Shown one piece after another: positions 9,677 through 17,904 of a stretch of DNA of 64,000 bases. A program made the translations under genes and the position numbers. Source of the DNA: Leptolyngbya sp. FACHB-60 (lineage in GTDB: Bacteria; Cyanobacteriota; Cyanobacteriia; Phormidesmidales; Phormidesmidaceae). The DNA lies in assembly GCF_014695775.1 (NCBI RefSeq), contig NZ_JACJOX010000049.1, forward strand, positions 62,001 to 126,000. Reading direction: 5' to 3'. How positions within the stretch are numbered: position 1 is the stretch's first letter; the number at the start of each line of letters is the position of its first letter. A model generated the notes under the pieces. It made no database searches and was not told where the DNA came from. It worked only from the letters and a program-made list of their open reading frames with translations.

Positions 9677-10450
9677 ATGACTGGGTCGATTTCATCAGAA
9701 CAATTGCAGCATCTGCTGGCGGGCTATGTCCTCTACGACCTTAGCCCCGAAGAGTCAGCTACCCTGGCAGATCTGCTGGCAGCCAACCCCAATCTACAGC
9801 AGGATATCGACCAGCTTCAGCAGGCACTGGAGATAGCCTACGACGGTGATCCTGTCAGCCCGCCTGCCCATTTGAGGATGGCCCTGCTACAGACCGCTGC
9901 CCATCCGGTTGCGTCTGAGGCTGAAGCGGTGAGTGCTCCGGTTGTGCCTCTAGGGCTGCGCCCTCATCGCTGGGGGCAAATTTGGGTAGCAGCAGCAGCG
10001 GCGCTGATTGCAGGCCTTAGTCTGAGCAACCTAATGCTTTGGCGCACGCTACAGCTTGAGCGGGCCAGCCAGCCAGAGGACGAAATCTTGACCATTGCCC
10101 TGGGTTCTCCTGAGGATGGTGCGTCGTCGGGGCAGGCTCAGGTGGTGATTAACCCCAGTACCCTGGCGGGTTCCCTCACGGTGGAGAACCTACCTCCCCT
10201 AGAGCCCGGCGCTGTTTACGTGCTGTGGACGGTGGTAGACCCCAGTGCTACAACCACCGTGGATCAAAAAAACGCTATTCTCACCACCGTATTTACCGTA
10301 GATGAGCAGGGTCAGGTGTCGCAACCTATTGATCTGCCGCCCGTGTACCGCCGCGATCGCGATCTGGTGCGGGCCGTAGCCATTACTAAAGAGAGCGCCG
10401 CTGCCCCCCAAGAGCATCTCTCGCCCCCTCTGCTAATTCAGCCTCTGTAG
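9677..10450 (+). CDS. Anti-sigma factor, RskA-like, single membrane span
   Basis: 257 residues. The N-terminal ~90 residues form a cytoplasmic anti-sigma helical domain (SEQLQHLLAGYVLYDLSPEE). One transmembrane segment follows (IWVAAAAALIAGLSLSNLML, about residues 102-122), then an extracytoplasmic RskA C-terminal domain with LTVENLPPLEPGAVYVLWTV. There is no zinc-finger HxxxCxxC, consistent with the RskA type. Four bases separate it from the sigma gene. It should release the sigma factor on proteolysis; the inducing signal is unknown. Confidence 0.82.
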   Translation: MTGSISSEQLQHLLAGYVLYDLSPEESATLADLLAANPNLQQDIDQLQQALEIAYDGDPVSPPAHLRMALLQTAAHPVASEAEAVSAPVVPLGLRPHRWGQIWVAAAAALIAGLSLSNLMLWRTLQLERASQPEDEILTIALGSPEDGASSGQAQVVINPSTLAGSLTVENLPPLEPGAVYVLWTVVDPSATTTVDQKNAILTTVFTVDEQGQVSQPIDLPPVYRRDRDLVRAVAITKESAAAPQEHLSPPLLIQPL

Positions 10451-10522
10451 AAACCCTCGGTTTCTCTGGCATGGGATAGAGCATTGGCGAGATAATTGAG
10501 CCATAGATCCCATGAGAGGTGT

Positions 10523-11962
10523 GTGTTGGCTCCATCGGTTTTGCCTGCTACCGCGTTTATTGATCCCCAGGGCCACAATCGAGCGGCCATCGCAGCGATT
10601 TTGCAGACGGTGGTCGAGCAAATTCTTGACTACTCCACAGGGGCAGGTAGCCACGACCCTCTGCCCTCAATCAAGGATATTGAGTTTAGCGGTATTCCAG
10701 TTCAGCCAACGGCGATCGCCCCCCTGCTGTCGTCCCTGGGCGACCTGATGGCCCAGTCGATGAACCCGGCCCACCCTGGCTATATGGGCCACATGGACCC
10801 CTTACCCAGCACTGCTTCTATCGTGGGCGACTGGGCGGCGGCAGCCCTGAACAACAACATGCTGAGCGTGGAGATGTCGCCGGTTTTGTCGCGACTAGAG
10901 CCGCTGCTGCTGGCCGAATTGGCCCAGATGTTTGGGCTGGGTGAGCGGGCGGGGGGGCTGCTGGCCAGCGGTGGCAGCCTGGCCAACTTGCAGGCGCTCA
11001 CCGTAGCTCGCAACGTGAAACTGGACTGTTTGCGACAGGGATTGGCTGGGGGGCCGCCGCCGGTGATTTTGGCCTCGGAGATGGCCCACACCTCGATTCA
11101 AAAGGCGGCAATGGTACTGGGGCTAGGGCTGGAGGGGGTGGTGCTGGTGCCCGCAAACGCTAATGCTCAGATGGACGCGAATGCCCTAGAAGAGAAAATT
11201 CATGGTGCGATCGCCCAGGGGCAGCGGCCTTTTGCGGTGGTAGGCACGGCGGGCACCACTGTCACCGGCAACATTGACCCACTGCCCGAGATTGCCCGCA
11301 TTGCCCAAACCCACGGGCTCTGGTTCCATGTCGATGCGGCCTACGGTGGGGCGATCGCCTTTTCGCCCCAGCACCGGCAGCGACTGACGGGTATTGAACA
11401 AGCTGATTCAGTGACCTTCAACCCCCAAAAATGGCTGTATGTCACTAAGACCTGTGCCTCGGTGTTATTTCGCGATCTGGGGTTGTTGCACAGTCACTTT
11501 CGAGTGTCGGCACCCTACATGAATACTGAGCCTGACTGGGTCAACCTGGGGGAATTGACGGTGCAGGGAACTCGCCATGCTGACGTGCTCAAGCTGTGGC
11601 TCACGCTCCAACATTTAGGCCAAGCGGGCTGCGCCGAACTGATTGAGGCCAGCTATGCCCTGAGCAATCACTTTGTCAGCCAGGTGCGCCAGCGGCCCTA
11701 TCTGGAACTAGCCAGTGAGCCAGAGATGAACTTGATCTGCTTTCGCGGCTGCCCCCCCACGCTGCCCCCATCTCAGTGGGATGCCTGGAACGCTAGCTTG
11801 CAAGACTACTTGCTGAAGCAGCACCAGATTTTCTTGTCGGTGCCTAACTTTCGGGGGCAGCGATGGTTGAAGGCGGTGCTGCTCAACCCATTTACTACGG
11901 CGGCTGAAGTGAGCCAGCTATTTGAGGCTGTTGATCAGTATACTGGTAGCGCTGCCGGTTAA
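10523..11962 (+). CDS. Pyridoxal-phosphate-dependent group II decarboxylase family protein
   Basis: About 479 residues. PLP-fold features: SGGSLANLQALTVAR, the cofactor aspartate in WFHVDAAYGGA, and the Schiff-base lysine in FNPQKWLYV. This is the glutamate/aspartate/aromatic/diaminobutyrate decarboxylase group; AHPGYMGHMDP is typical of bacterial members. Aspartate decarboxylation to beta-alanine or diaminobutyrate decarboxylation are both possible; I cannot choose. GAGAGG at 10514-10519 supports a start at GTG 10523 or TTG 10526. An in-frame TTG at 10496 is less likely. Confidence 0.82.
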   Translation: MLAPSVLPATAFIDPQGHNRAAIAAILQTVVEQILDYSTGAGSHDPLPSIKDIEFSGIPVQPTAIAPLLSSLGDLMAQSMNPAHPGYMGHMDPLPSTASIVGDWAAAALNNNMLSVEMSPVLSRLEPLLLAELAQMFGLGERAGGLLASGGSLANLQALTVARNVKLDCLRQGLAGGPPPVILASEMAHTSIQKAAMVLGLGLEGVVLVPANANAQMDANALEEKIHGAIAQGQRPFAVVGTAGTTVTGNIDPLPEIARIAQTHGLWFHVDAAYGGAIAFSPQHRQRLTGIEQADSVTFNPQKWLYVTKTCASVLFRDLGLLHSHFRVSAPYMNTEPDWVNLGELTVQGTRHADVLKLWLTLQHLGQAGCAELIEASYALSNHFVSQVRQRPYLELASEPEMNLICFRGCPPTLPPSQWDAWNASLQDYLLKQHQIFLSVPNFRGQRWLKAVLLNPFTTAAEVSQLFEAVDQYTGSAAG

Positions 11963-11997
11963 GGGGCGCGATCGCCCACTCATTGCATCCAAAACAA

Positions 11998-12138
11998 GTT
12001 ATCCACAGACAGCTAAAAAACTGTGGATAACCTAAAACTTTTGCAATTTAATAATAACGAGTAATCTAAAAAGCCCTGACTGTGCAGGCTTTTTAGCGGA
12101 TGCCTTAAAATCCAGGCTCACTATCGGCCTGTGGAAAA
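11998..12138. other. DnaA-box cluster (two perfect inverted boxes plus a third cyanobacterial-type box)
   Basis: TTATCCACA at 11999-12007 and its reverse complement TGTGGATAA at 12022-12030 are exact matches to the consensus DnaA box, as an 11-bp inverted repeat with a 12-base A-rich spacer. A third box, TGTGGAAAA (reverse complement of TTTTCCACA, the box reported for Synechococcus oriC), is at 12130-12138. AT-rich sequence lies between them. No dnaA or dnaN is in the window. Origin, DnaA-titration site or DnaA-regulated region cannot be told apart here. The rest of the 11963-12417 spacer holds one terminator and no gene I can support. Confidence 0.55.
12068..12095. terminator. Bidirectional rho-independent terminator
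   Basis: AAAAAGCCCTG pairs with CAGGCTTTTT (one bulged C) around a loop ACTGTG. A-run on the left and T-run on the right make it work on both strands. It ends the decarboxylase transcript. Confidence 0.7.
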
Positions 12139-12417
12139 CTATAGCTAAGTTGAGCTTCTAGAAACCGAGCTGCCTAGAAAAATTGCGCCAGCACAGACCT
12201 AAGTTTGAATTATGGGCCTTTCATTATAAAGAGGTGATCCCGTTAGCGCTGTAAACCACACTATATTAATACATTTCTTTGCAATTGACGGTTGACCTCG
12301 CCTACCACTTTCAGCCCAGGCCAAGCCCAGGGGAGTCTAGAATCGCTATGCTAGAGAAGCTCCAGCACAGCGGCAGGGCGCTGTTTGTGCACCAAACATG
12401 AATCGGGAGAATTTTTA

Positions 12418-13065
12418 ATGGTTGGAACTCAGCTTGCAGCACGGGACTTGTTTCGCGCTGCCTACGAAAATCGCTACACCTGGGATGCAGCCTTCCCTGG
12501 TTATACCGCCGATGTGACGTTTACCCACAACGGCCAGGCCCACAGTGGCCAGGTCAAGGTCAGCGCCGACCTCAAACTTGAAGTTAGCGGCATTGCCGAT
12601 GAGGCCGCCCAAAAAATGGTGCATGGTCAGCTGTTTGAGGTCTCGATTCACCGGGTGCGGCGCGAGTTTGAAGACAGCCACGGCAACAACACCTTTCGCT
12701 ATGGTGATACCCTGGCCGACGGCTCAGTGGAGATTTTGATGGGTGGCAAGGCCGAGGGCGATCGCTACCAGCTCAAAGACAACGAAGTGTCGATGGTACA
12801 CCGCTACATTCATGGCGTCGTGGTGACCATTCACACCTATAGCAGCCATGACACTGGGTTAGGCTACCTGTCGCACCGCTATGACTCGGTTTACCACGAT
12901 CCCAAAACTGGCGATCAAAAGGGCGGCCTCAGCGATTTTGAAGACGAATACACCGAAGTTGGCGGCTACTACATTCTTTCTAGCCGCACCATCGAAACCG
13001 GTGTTGACGACGATACTGATAAGCAAGAGTTTGTATTTTCTAACATTGCTCTGATCTCGGCCTAA
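12418..13065 (+). CDS. DUF3386 family protein (cyanobacterial, function unknown)
   Basis: 215 residues, soluble, acidic. I recognise the cyanobacterial DUF3386 pattern: ARDLFRAAYENRYTWDAAFP at the N terminus, then HRYIHGVVVTIHTYSSHDTG and a central GYLSHRYDSVYHDPKTG. No catalytic motif is evident. ATG 12418 is preceded by GGGAG; the longer frame from 12385 has a non-conserved leader. It is monocistronic, ended by a clear terminator at 13100. Confidence 0.8.
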   Translation: MVGTQLAARDLFRAAYENRYTWDAAFPGYTADVTFTHNGQAHSGQVKVSADLKLEVSGIADEAAQKMVHGQLFEVSIHRVRREFEDSHGNNTFRYGDTLADGSVEILMGGKAEGDRYQLKDNEVSMVHRYIHGVVVTIHTYSSHDTGLGYLSHRYDSVYHDPKTGDQKGGLSDFEDEYTEVGGYYILSSRTIETGVDDDTDKQEFVFSNIALISA

Positions 13066-13099
13066 GGGCTGCACCCATCTAGTTAACGATGGCACCTCA

Positions 13100-13130
13100 C
13101 CCGTCCTGCCTAAGCAGGACGGGTTTTCTA
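13100..13130 (+). terminator. Rho-independent terminator of DUF3386 gene
   Basis: CCCGTCCTGC at 13100-13109 and GCAGGACGGG at 13114-13123 form a perfect 10-bp stem with a 4-base loop, followed by TTTTCTATTT. The rest of the spacer up to 13402 holds only a 63-codon open frame with no recognisable features. Confidence 0.92.
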
Positions 13131-13402
13131 TTTATCTTGTTATCTTGGCGCGATCGCATCGTCACTATGGCGAAAGAGCGAGAGAAGAGAACGCATGGTG
13201 CTGGTGTTAGGACGCGAGCTGAGCGGCATTCCCTCAGCGGTGGCGGCCGCCTGCAACCTACGGGGTAGTGCAGTCGCTCAATGTGCAGACGGCAGCGGCC
13301 TTAGCAATCTGCGCCTACATTGGCCAATGGGGAATGCCTCCCCCGCCTTTAGCACCCACACCTTTAGAATGAAGGGTGTAGCGTAATTGTGATGTTTGGC
13401 CT

Positions 13403-13687
13403 ATGCCACCCCGTTGGCCCCGTAAACCCACCCGAGAAGACCCTGCCTACCGCAAGTTAGAAGACCGCATTAATTTTGCGGTGCATGTGGCGGCGTTTAC
13501 TGCCGTTAACTCTGGGCTGTGGTTTTTTAATACCCTTAACCCTGAGTGGGTGCCTTGGGCGAATAGGGTAACCCTGACTTGGTTGCCGATTTTAGTAGCT
13601 AATGCTGTCTATATTTTTGCGATCGCAGACTACTCCTCTGTGCCCCTAGCGTCCAGTGCTGATTCTGACCCCAACACAGAGCCCTAG
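13403..13687 (+). CDS. 2TM domain-containing membrane protein
   Basis: 94 residues. A basic, proline-rich N terminus, then YRKLEDRINFAVHVAAFTAV with the first membrane helix and a second around LTWLPILVANAVYIFAIADY. This matches the small 2TM domain family, which is often fused to regulators but stands alone here. Function unknown. It is followed 16 bases later by the DUF3181 gene, probably in the same transcript. Confidence 0.7.
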   Translation: MPPRWPRKPTREDPAYRKLEDRINFAVHVAAFTAVNSGLWFFNTLNPEWVPWANRVTLTWLPILVANAVYIFAIADYSSVPLASSADSDPNTEP

Positions 13688-13703
13688 ATGGAGAACCCAA
13701 GTT

Positions 13704-14012
13704 ATGTCTGATGCCTCTACTGCCCGCGCCATTGAGTCTTTAGCCGCCACCATTGGCGACAAAGTGTATCTCGATGTGGCCAAGTGGCACCTATATCTGG
13801 GCGATGCCAAACTGCACACGCCCCTGGCCGAAAAGCTCTATCCCCTGGTCGCTGGCGATAAGGTGACCGAATCTGCCGTAGCGGATATTTTGACCAGCAC
13901 GTCGGTAGCCATTGGCGGCGGGCAGAAAACCGTCACCCTGGCCGATTTAATCCCGGCAGCAGGCAAGGCCGATCTGCTAGAGGCGATCGCCGATTACCAG
14001 CGCGACCTATAG
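13704..14012 (+). CDS. DUF3181 family protein (cyanobacterial)
   Basis: 102 residues, soluble. The segment ARAIESLAATIGDKVYLDVA, WHLYLGDAKLH and LAEKLYPL is the DUF3181 pattern I remember from cyanobacterial genomes; function unknown. ATG 13704 was chosen; the longer frame from 13656 overlaps the 2TM gene. Ends back to back with the convergent PRC-barrel gene, whose stop follows directly. Confidence 0.75.
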   Translation: MSDASTARAIESLAATIGDKVYLDVAKWHLYLGDAKLHTPLAEKLYPLVAGDKVTESAVADILTSTSVAIGGGQKTVTLADLIPAAGKADLLEAIADYQRDL

Positions 14013-14954
14013 CTAACGCCTGTCGGGGCGATAGGCAGGGTGCTCTGGGGGAAGATCGTCCTCAGGCCATAGCTCCATGGCATCCACATCGATGGTGGGC
14101 ACCTTGTCATCGCGCAGGTTGGGGCCGGAGGGTAGCCCAGCAGTAGCGTCGGTGACGGCCTCGCGCAGCTGGTTGCGCAAGCCACGCGTGCGCTTTTTAA
14201 CGCTGCCCAGCAGGCCGCCCAGCTTGTCTTGGGCCTCGGCCTGGAGCTTTTGGCCGCGATCTTGGGCTTCGGCCCCCAGCTTGTGGCGACCTTCCTGAAA
14301 CTGTTCATTCACCTGGTCGCGCATGGTTTGGGTGCCCTTAACGGCAGCATCCCAGCTGCGGCGGGGGTCGGGCATTTTGTCTAGGGAAATGCGATCGAAG
14401 GGCGACTGGGCTGGGGCTGGCTGCCGAGGCGGCTGCACTCCTGCCTGAACCAAAGTTGGAGCGCCCAGGGCGGTGTCTTCCGCCATCATGCGACGACGAC
14501 CGGTGCTGATCACGGCCACTGGGGCCAGGGCGTAGAGGCTAGCTGGCAACGGGCTAGTTTCTGCCGGGACGAACAGGTATTGCAGGATGTTGCCGGTAGC
14601 GGGGTCAAAGCGGTAGTCGGTGAGCTGGCCAATGCGATCGCCGTGGTCTGACCACAGCTCGATCTCTCCCAGGGGTAGGCAGTCTTGCAGGTGCTCGTCA
14701 ATCGCCTCGACCCGCGCGCCAGCTTTCACCACTACTCCATCGCGCCCGACAGAGCCAATCTGGGACCACAGAAACCGACGACTTTGGCGGTTCAATAGGC
14801 CGCCAGCGCTACAGCCGATGCCCTTGACCTGATGAGTCCGCCCGTTGACCCAAATTTCGGCAATGGGGCCAAACTCTTCGGCGGTGTCGAGGTTGATGGC
14901 TAGGCGGTTGAGCAACTCGCTCTTCAGCATGCCCTGGGGAAATGACCCGTCCAT
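14013..14954 (-). CDS. PRC-barrel domain protein with C-terminal helical region
   Basis: 313 residues. Two PRC-barrel-like beta domains: about residues 8-70 (MLKSELLNRLAINLDTAEEF, IAEIWVNGRTHQVKGIGC) and about 80-150 (VEAIDEHLQDCLPLGEIELW, IGQLTDYRFDPATGNILQYL). The rest is a Gln/Ala-rich amphipathic helical stretch (KLGAEAQDRGQKLQAEAQDK), LEA-like. PRC-barrels occur in RimM and photosynthetic reaction-centre H subunits; the role here is unknown. AGGAG eight bases before ATG 14954 fixes the start. Confidence 0.78.
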   Translation of the reverse strand: MDGSFPQGMLKSELLNRLAINLDTAEEFGPIAEIWVNGRTHQVKGIGCSAGGLLNRQSRRFLWSQIGSVGRDGVVVKAGARVEAIDEHLQDCLPLGEIELWSDHGDRIGQLTDYRFDPATGNILQYLFVPAETSPLPASLYALAPVAVISTGRRRMMAEDTALGAPTLVQAGVQPPRQPAPAQSPFDRISLDKMPDPRRSWDAAVKGTQTMRDQVNEQFQEGRHKLGAEAQDRGQKLQAEAQDKLGGLLGSVKKRTRGLRNQLREAVTDATAGLPSGPNLRDDKVPTIDVDAMELWPEDDLPPEHPAYRPDRR

Positions 14955-15086
14955 AATCAGCACTCCTATGATCGCTAGCCCAAGCCCAAACGCGTCTTTG
15001 ACCTGGATGGGATCTTTACTCAATGGTAGTCGATCAAAATTTGCGCTTGGAAACTCCCCAGGGAGTTGAGAGCGATCTGGTACTGA

Positions 15087-15494
15087 TTACTTCGTCTCTT
15101 GGGGAACTGTCTGTAGGGTTTGTCGAGAGGTCATAAAAACAGTCAGCAGGTACAGCAGCCCCAACGCGCCGCCGCCGTAGATCAATCCTTGGGAGAGAGC
15201 AGAGTCGAAGGTATAGAGAGAACTGTGCTCAAGCCGTTTGTGCAGCCCGGCATGGATGGCGAGAAAGAGCGCCACGACAATGCGCGACCAGTGGCGAACA
15301 GCAGGAGCTTCGTTATTGGTCAGCCACAGCAGCCCCGCCACCAGGGGAATGTGAACCAGCACAAAGGCCACCTCAGCGATCGCATCGGGCAAGCGGCTGA
15401 GAATAAACAGGAGTCGCCACTCGGCTTGGGCCATGGCGTCGAGTTCGTGGGCCATGAGTATGGCAAAGCTTAGGTGAAACAGCAGGTTTTTCAT
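15087..15494 (-). CDS. Small multi-pass membrane protein (DUF6713-like)
   Basis: 135 residues with four predicted membrane helices (LLFHLSFAILMAHELDAM, AFVLVHIPLVAGLLWL, IVVALFLAIHAGLHKRL, GLIYGGGALGLLYLLTVFM). A His-Glu pair in AHELDAM and HAGLHKRLEH could bind metal. It resembles a family I remember as DUF6713, with moderate certainty. Function unknown. The promoter must lie in the spacer that carries the 48-bp palindrome. Confidence 0.65.
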   Translation of the reverse strand: MKNLLFHLSFAILMAHELDAMAQAEWRLLFILSRLPDAIAEVAFVLVHIPLVAGLLWLTNNEAPAVRHWSRIVVALFLAIHAGLHKRLEHSSLYTFDSALSQGLIYGGGALGLLYLLTVFMTSRQTLQTVPQETK

Positions 15495-15574
15495 TTTGCG
15501 TTACCGTCTGGTTAGGTCAACGATTCAAGAAGTGGGCTCCCCGTCTCGGCTTTCTAGGGTCAGGCATTCTGCCT

Positions 15575-15622
15575 AGCCGCCAAGGAATCAGGATTTGATC
15601 AAATCCTGATTCCTTGGCGGCT
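15575..15622. repeat. Perfect 48-bp palindrome
   Basis: 24 bases at 15575-15598 are exactly reverse-complementary to 15599-15622 with no spacer; the centre is TTTGATCAAA. It lies in the 211-bp divergent spacer between the membrane protein gene (-) and the response regulator (+). A smaller GGCATTCTGCC hairpin sits just left, at 15562-15573. No T-run follows on either side. Confidence 0.95.
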
Positions 15623-15705
15623 CGTTGTCTTCTCGGGCGTGAACTGATTCTGCCCTGACAATTCCGAGTTAGAGTGAGCAGTGATAGGTCATCTGGGGCG
15701 ATGTT

Positions 15706-16404
15706 ATGTCTGAGCAAACCGGGAATATCTTACTGGTAGACGATGAGCCAGGTCTGCGCGAGGCGGTGCAAGCCTATTTAGAAGACAGCGGCTTCACGGT
15801 GCGACCGGCTAGCAATGCTAAGGAAGGCTGGGAGCTGCTGCAACAAGAGACGCCGGATGTCCTAATCTCGGACATTATGATGCCCCAGGTCGATGGCTAC
15901 GCCTTTTTGGCCCAGGTGCGCGACGACATTCGCTTTAAGGGGCTACCGGTGCTGTTCTTGACGGCACGGGGCATGACTACCGATCGCATTCAAGGCTACA
16001 ACGCAGGCTGCGACGCCTATCTCTCTAAGCCCTTCGACCCCGAAGAACTGGTAGCGGTAGTCAGCAACCTGATGGGCCGCCGCGCTGCCCAAACCCTTGA
16101 CGCGGGCGACGTGCCCGATATCGCCGTCATGGCTCGCCAGATCGAAGAGATCAAGGCCATGCTGACCCAGAAGGGGGGGATTGCCAAGGTGACCTCCGAC
16201 ATTCGCATTGACCTCACCCCCCGCGAACAGAGCGTGCTCGATCTGGTGGCTGAGGGGCTGATGAACAAAGAAATTGCCAGCCGCCTAGAAACCAGTGTGC
16301 GCAACGTTGAGAAGTACGTCAGCCGCCTGTTTAGCAAAACCGGCACCAACAGCCGTACAGAGCTGGTGCGCTTTGCCCTAGAACACGGCATGGTGACAAC
16401 CTAG
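15706..16404 (+). CDS. rre1: NarL-family response regulator, Rre1/Ycf29-like
   Basis: 232 residues. Receiver domain at about 7-125 with acidic pocket VDDEPGL, phosphoacceptor Asp in VLISDIMMPQVDGYAF, Thr in VLFLTARG and Lys in YLSKPFDPEE. A linker follows, then a LuxR-type helix-turn-helix (LTPREQSVLDLVAEGLMNKE, VRNVEKYVSRLFSKTGTNSR). It matches my memory of Synechocystis Rre1 (Slr1783), partner of Hik34/Hik2 in stress responses and homolog of plastid ycf29. No kinase gene is adjacent. Transcription factor identity is certain; orthology to Rre1 likely. Confidence 0.85.
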   Translation: MSEQTGNILLVDDEPGLREAVQAYLEDSGFTVRPASNAKEGWELLQQETPDVLISDIMMPQVDGYAFLAQVRDDIRFKGLPVLFLTARGMTTDRIQGYNAGCDAYLSKPFDPEELVAVVSNLMGRRAAQTLDAGDVPDIAVMARQIEEIKAMLTQKGGIAKVTSDIRIDLTPREQSVLDLVAEGLMNKEIASRLETSVRNVEKYVSRLFSKTGTNSRTELVRFALEHGMVTT

Positions 16405-16425
16405 GAGCGAGAGTAGGCGCTTTCC

Positions 16426-17700
16426 TTAAGTTAGAGCCCCTGCAATTAAGCCGATCAACGCCCCGGCGGGCACCAGTTGCCAGGTCGGGCGGCGGAAGCG
16501 CACCAGGGCTATCAGGGCAGCAAGGCCCACGGCGATCGCAACAACCGTTTTAGGCATGGTGTCTTGCAGCAGGGCAGCGGCGGCGAGAGGGATGGCGGCA
16601 GCGGCGATCGCCCCCAATACCGCTGGCATTACCCCCTTGAGAAAGCTTTTGGCCCAAGGGTTTTGCCGCAGCCGCACCAAAAACGGTGAGGCAAACATGA
16701 TGAATAAAAACGACGGGGTAAATATTGCGATTGTGGCGACCAGCGCCCCCAGTGCCCCGGCAACTTTATAGCCCACAAAGGCAGCGGTGATCACCACTGG
16801 GCCGGGGGTGAGTTCTCCCAGGGCAACACCGTCAATGAACTGGTTGCGGGTCATCCAGCCAAAGTCATCTACCACTGCCGTCTCTAGCAGCGGAATAATC
16901 ACCAGGCCACCGCCAAAGATAAAGGCCCCGGTCTTGAGAAAGAAGGTTGAGAGGGGGACAAAGTAGTCTTGGATGCGATCGAGGCCCCAGAAGCTGGAAA
17001 CCGCGATGGGGTCGACGGGAAGGTTCCCTAGCAGGTTGGGAATGCCCTGGGTGATGGGCAGTAAGGGGGCAAACCATGCACTAGCGCTGGGGGATGGCCC
17101 AGCAGGCGGCGGAGTGGTAGGGCGATAGATTGCGAGTCCAGCCAAGCCCGCCAGTAGAAAGAGCAGCAGGATGTTGACGCGGAAGATGAGGGAGAGCAGA
17201 AGGACGGTGAGAGCGATCGCCACCCCCTGCCAGTCTTTAATTGCCTTTTTGCCCAGCTTCCAGCAGAAGCCAAAAATGATGGCGATCACCACCGGCGAAA
17301 TGCCCAAAAACAAGTCCTCGATTTGGGGCACCCCCTGGAACTTGAAGTAGGCCCAAGACAGGGTCAACACAATCAAAAACGCCGGCAAAATAAAGCAAAC
17401 GCCCGCCACCAGCGCCCCCAAATGCCCCGCTCGCAAATAGCCGGTGTAAATGCCTGTTTGGGTTGAGGCGGGACCAGGCAGCATTTCGCAGATCGCCACC
17501 CCTTCAAGAAACTGCTCTTCTTTGAGCCAGCCGCGCCGCACCACCGCCTCATCGTGAATCATGGCAATGTGGGCCTGGGGACCGCCAAAGCCAATAGCGC
17601 CTAGCTTTAGAAATAGTCGGGCTAGCTCGTTTAACCGAGCCGATAAGTTTGCCTGAACCGGTTCTATGGCTGGGGAATCCAATTCTGGCGGCTGGCTCAT
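16426..17700 (-). CDS. chrA: Chromate transporter, two-domain ChrA
   Basis: 424 residues, ten or more membrane helices, with the internal duplication typical of long-chain ChrA. First half: KLGAIGFGGPQAHIAMIHDE and AICEMLPGPASTQTGIYTGY. Second half: FLKTGAFIFGGGLVIIPLLE and ALGELTPGPVVITAAFVGYK. CHR-family proteins export chromate; close relatives may carry other oxyanions. ATG 17700 is used in place of a longer frame. No chrB-like regulator is adjacent. Confidence 0.88.
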   Translation of the reverse strand: MSQPPELDSPAIEPVQANLSARLNELARLFLKLGAIGFGGPQAHIAMIHDEAVVRRGWLKEEQFLEGVAICEMLPGPASTQTGIYTGYLRAGHLGALVAGVCFILPAFLIVLTLSWAYFKFQGVPQIEDLFLGISPVVIAIIFGFCWKLGKKAIKDWQGVAIALTVLLLSLIFRVNILLLFLLAGLAGLAIYRPTTPPPAGPSPSASAWFAPLLPITQGIPNLLGNLPVDPIAVSSFWGLDRIQDYFVPLSTFFLKTGAFIFGGGLVIIPLLETAVVDDFGWMTRNQFIDGVALGELTPGPVVITAAFVGYKVAGALGALVATIAIFTPSFLFIMFASPFLVRLRQNPWAKSFLKGVMPAVLGAIAAAAIPLAAAALLQDTMPKTVVAIAVGLAALIALVRFRRPTWQLVPAGALIGLIAGALT

Positions 17701-17904
17701 GGGGCAAAACAATAATGCTGAAGCCACTGTATCGAAATTCGATCGTGAAGCCCTATATCAGGCGCTACATTGGTCTGAGTCTGTGGGTACCGCCGAGGGA
17801 TAGGGGGCGTAGTGGGGACGACATCCTTCGATGCTTTTAGGGTTGAGCACTAGCCTAGTGATGGCATTGACTATTCAAAAAATCCTCAAGCTGAGAAAAG
17901 CACC

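Noticed and set aside
11998-12031. DnaA-box inverted repeat as an ordinary terminator
   Set aside because: No T-run follows the right arm; a separate good terminator lies at 12068-12095.
13195-13386. 63-codon + strand frame
   Set aside because: No family features, atypical composition, poor start context.
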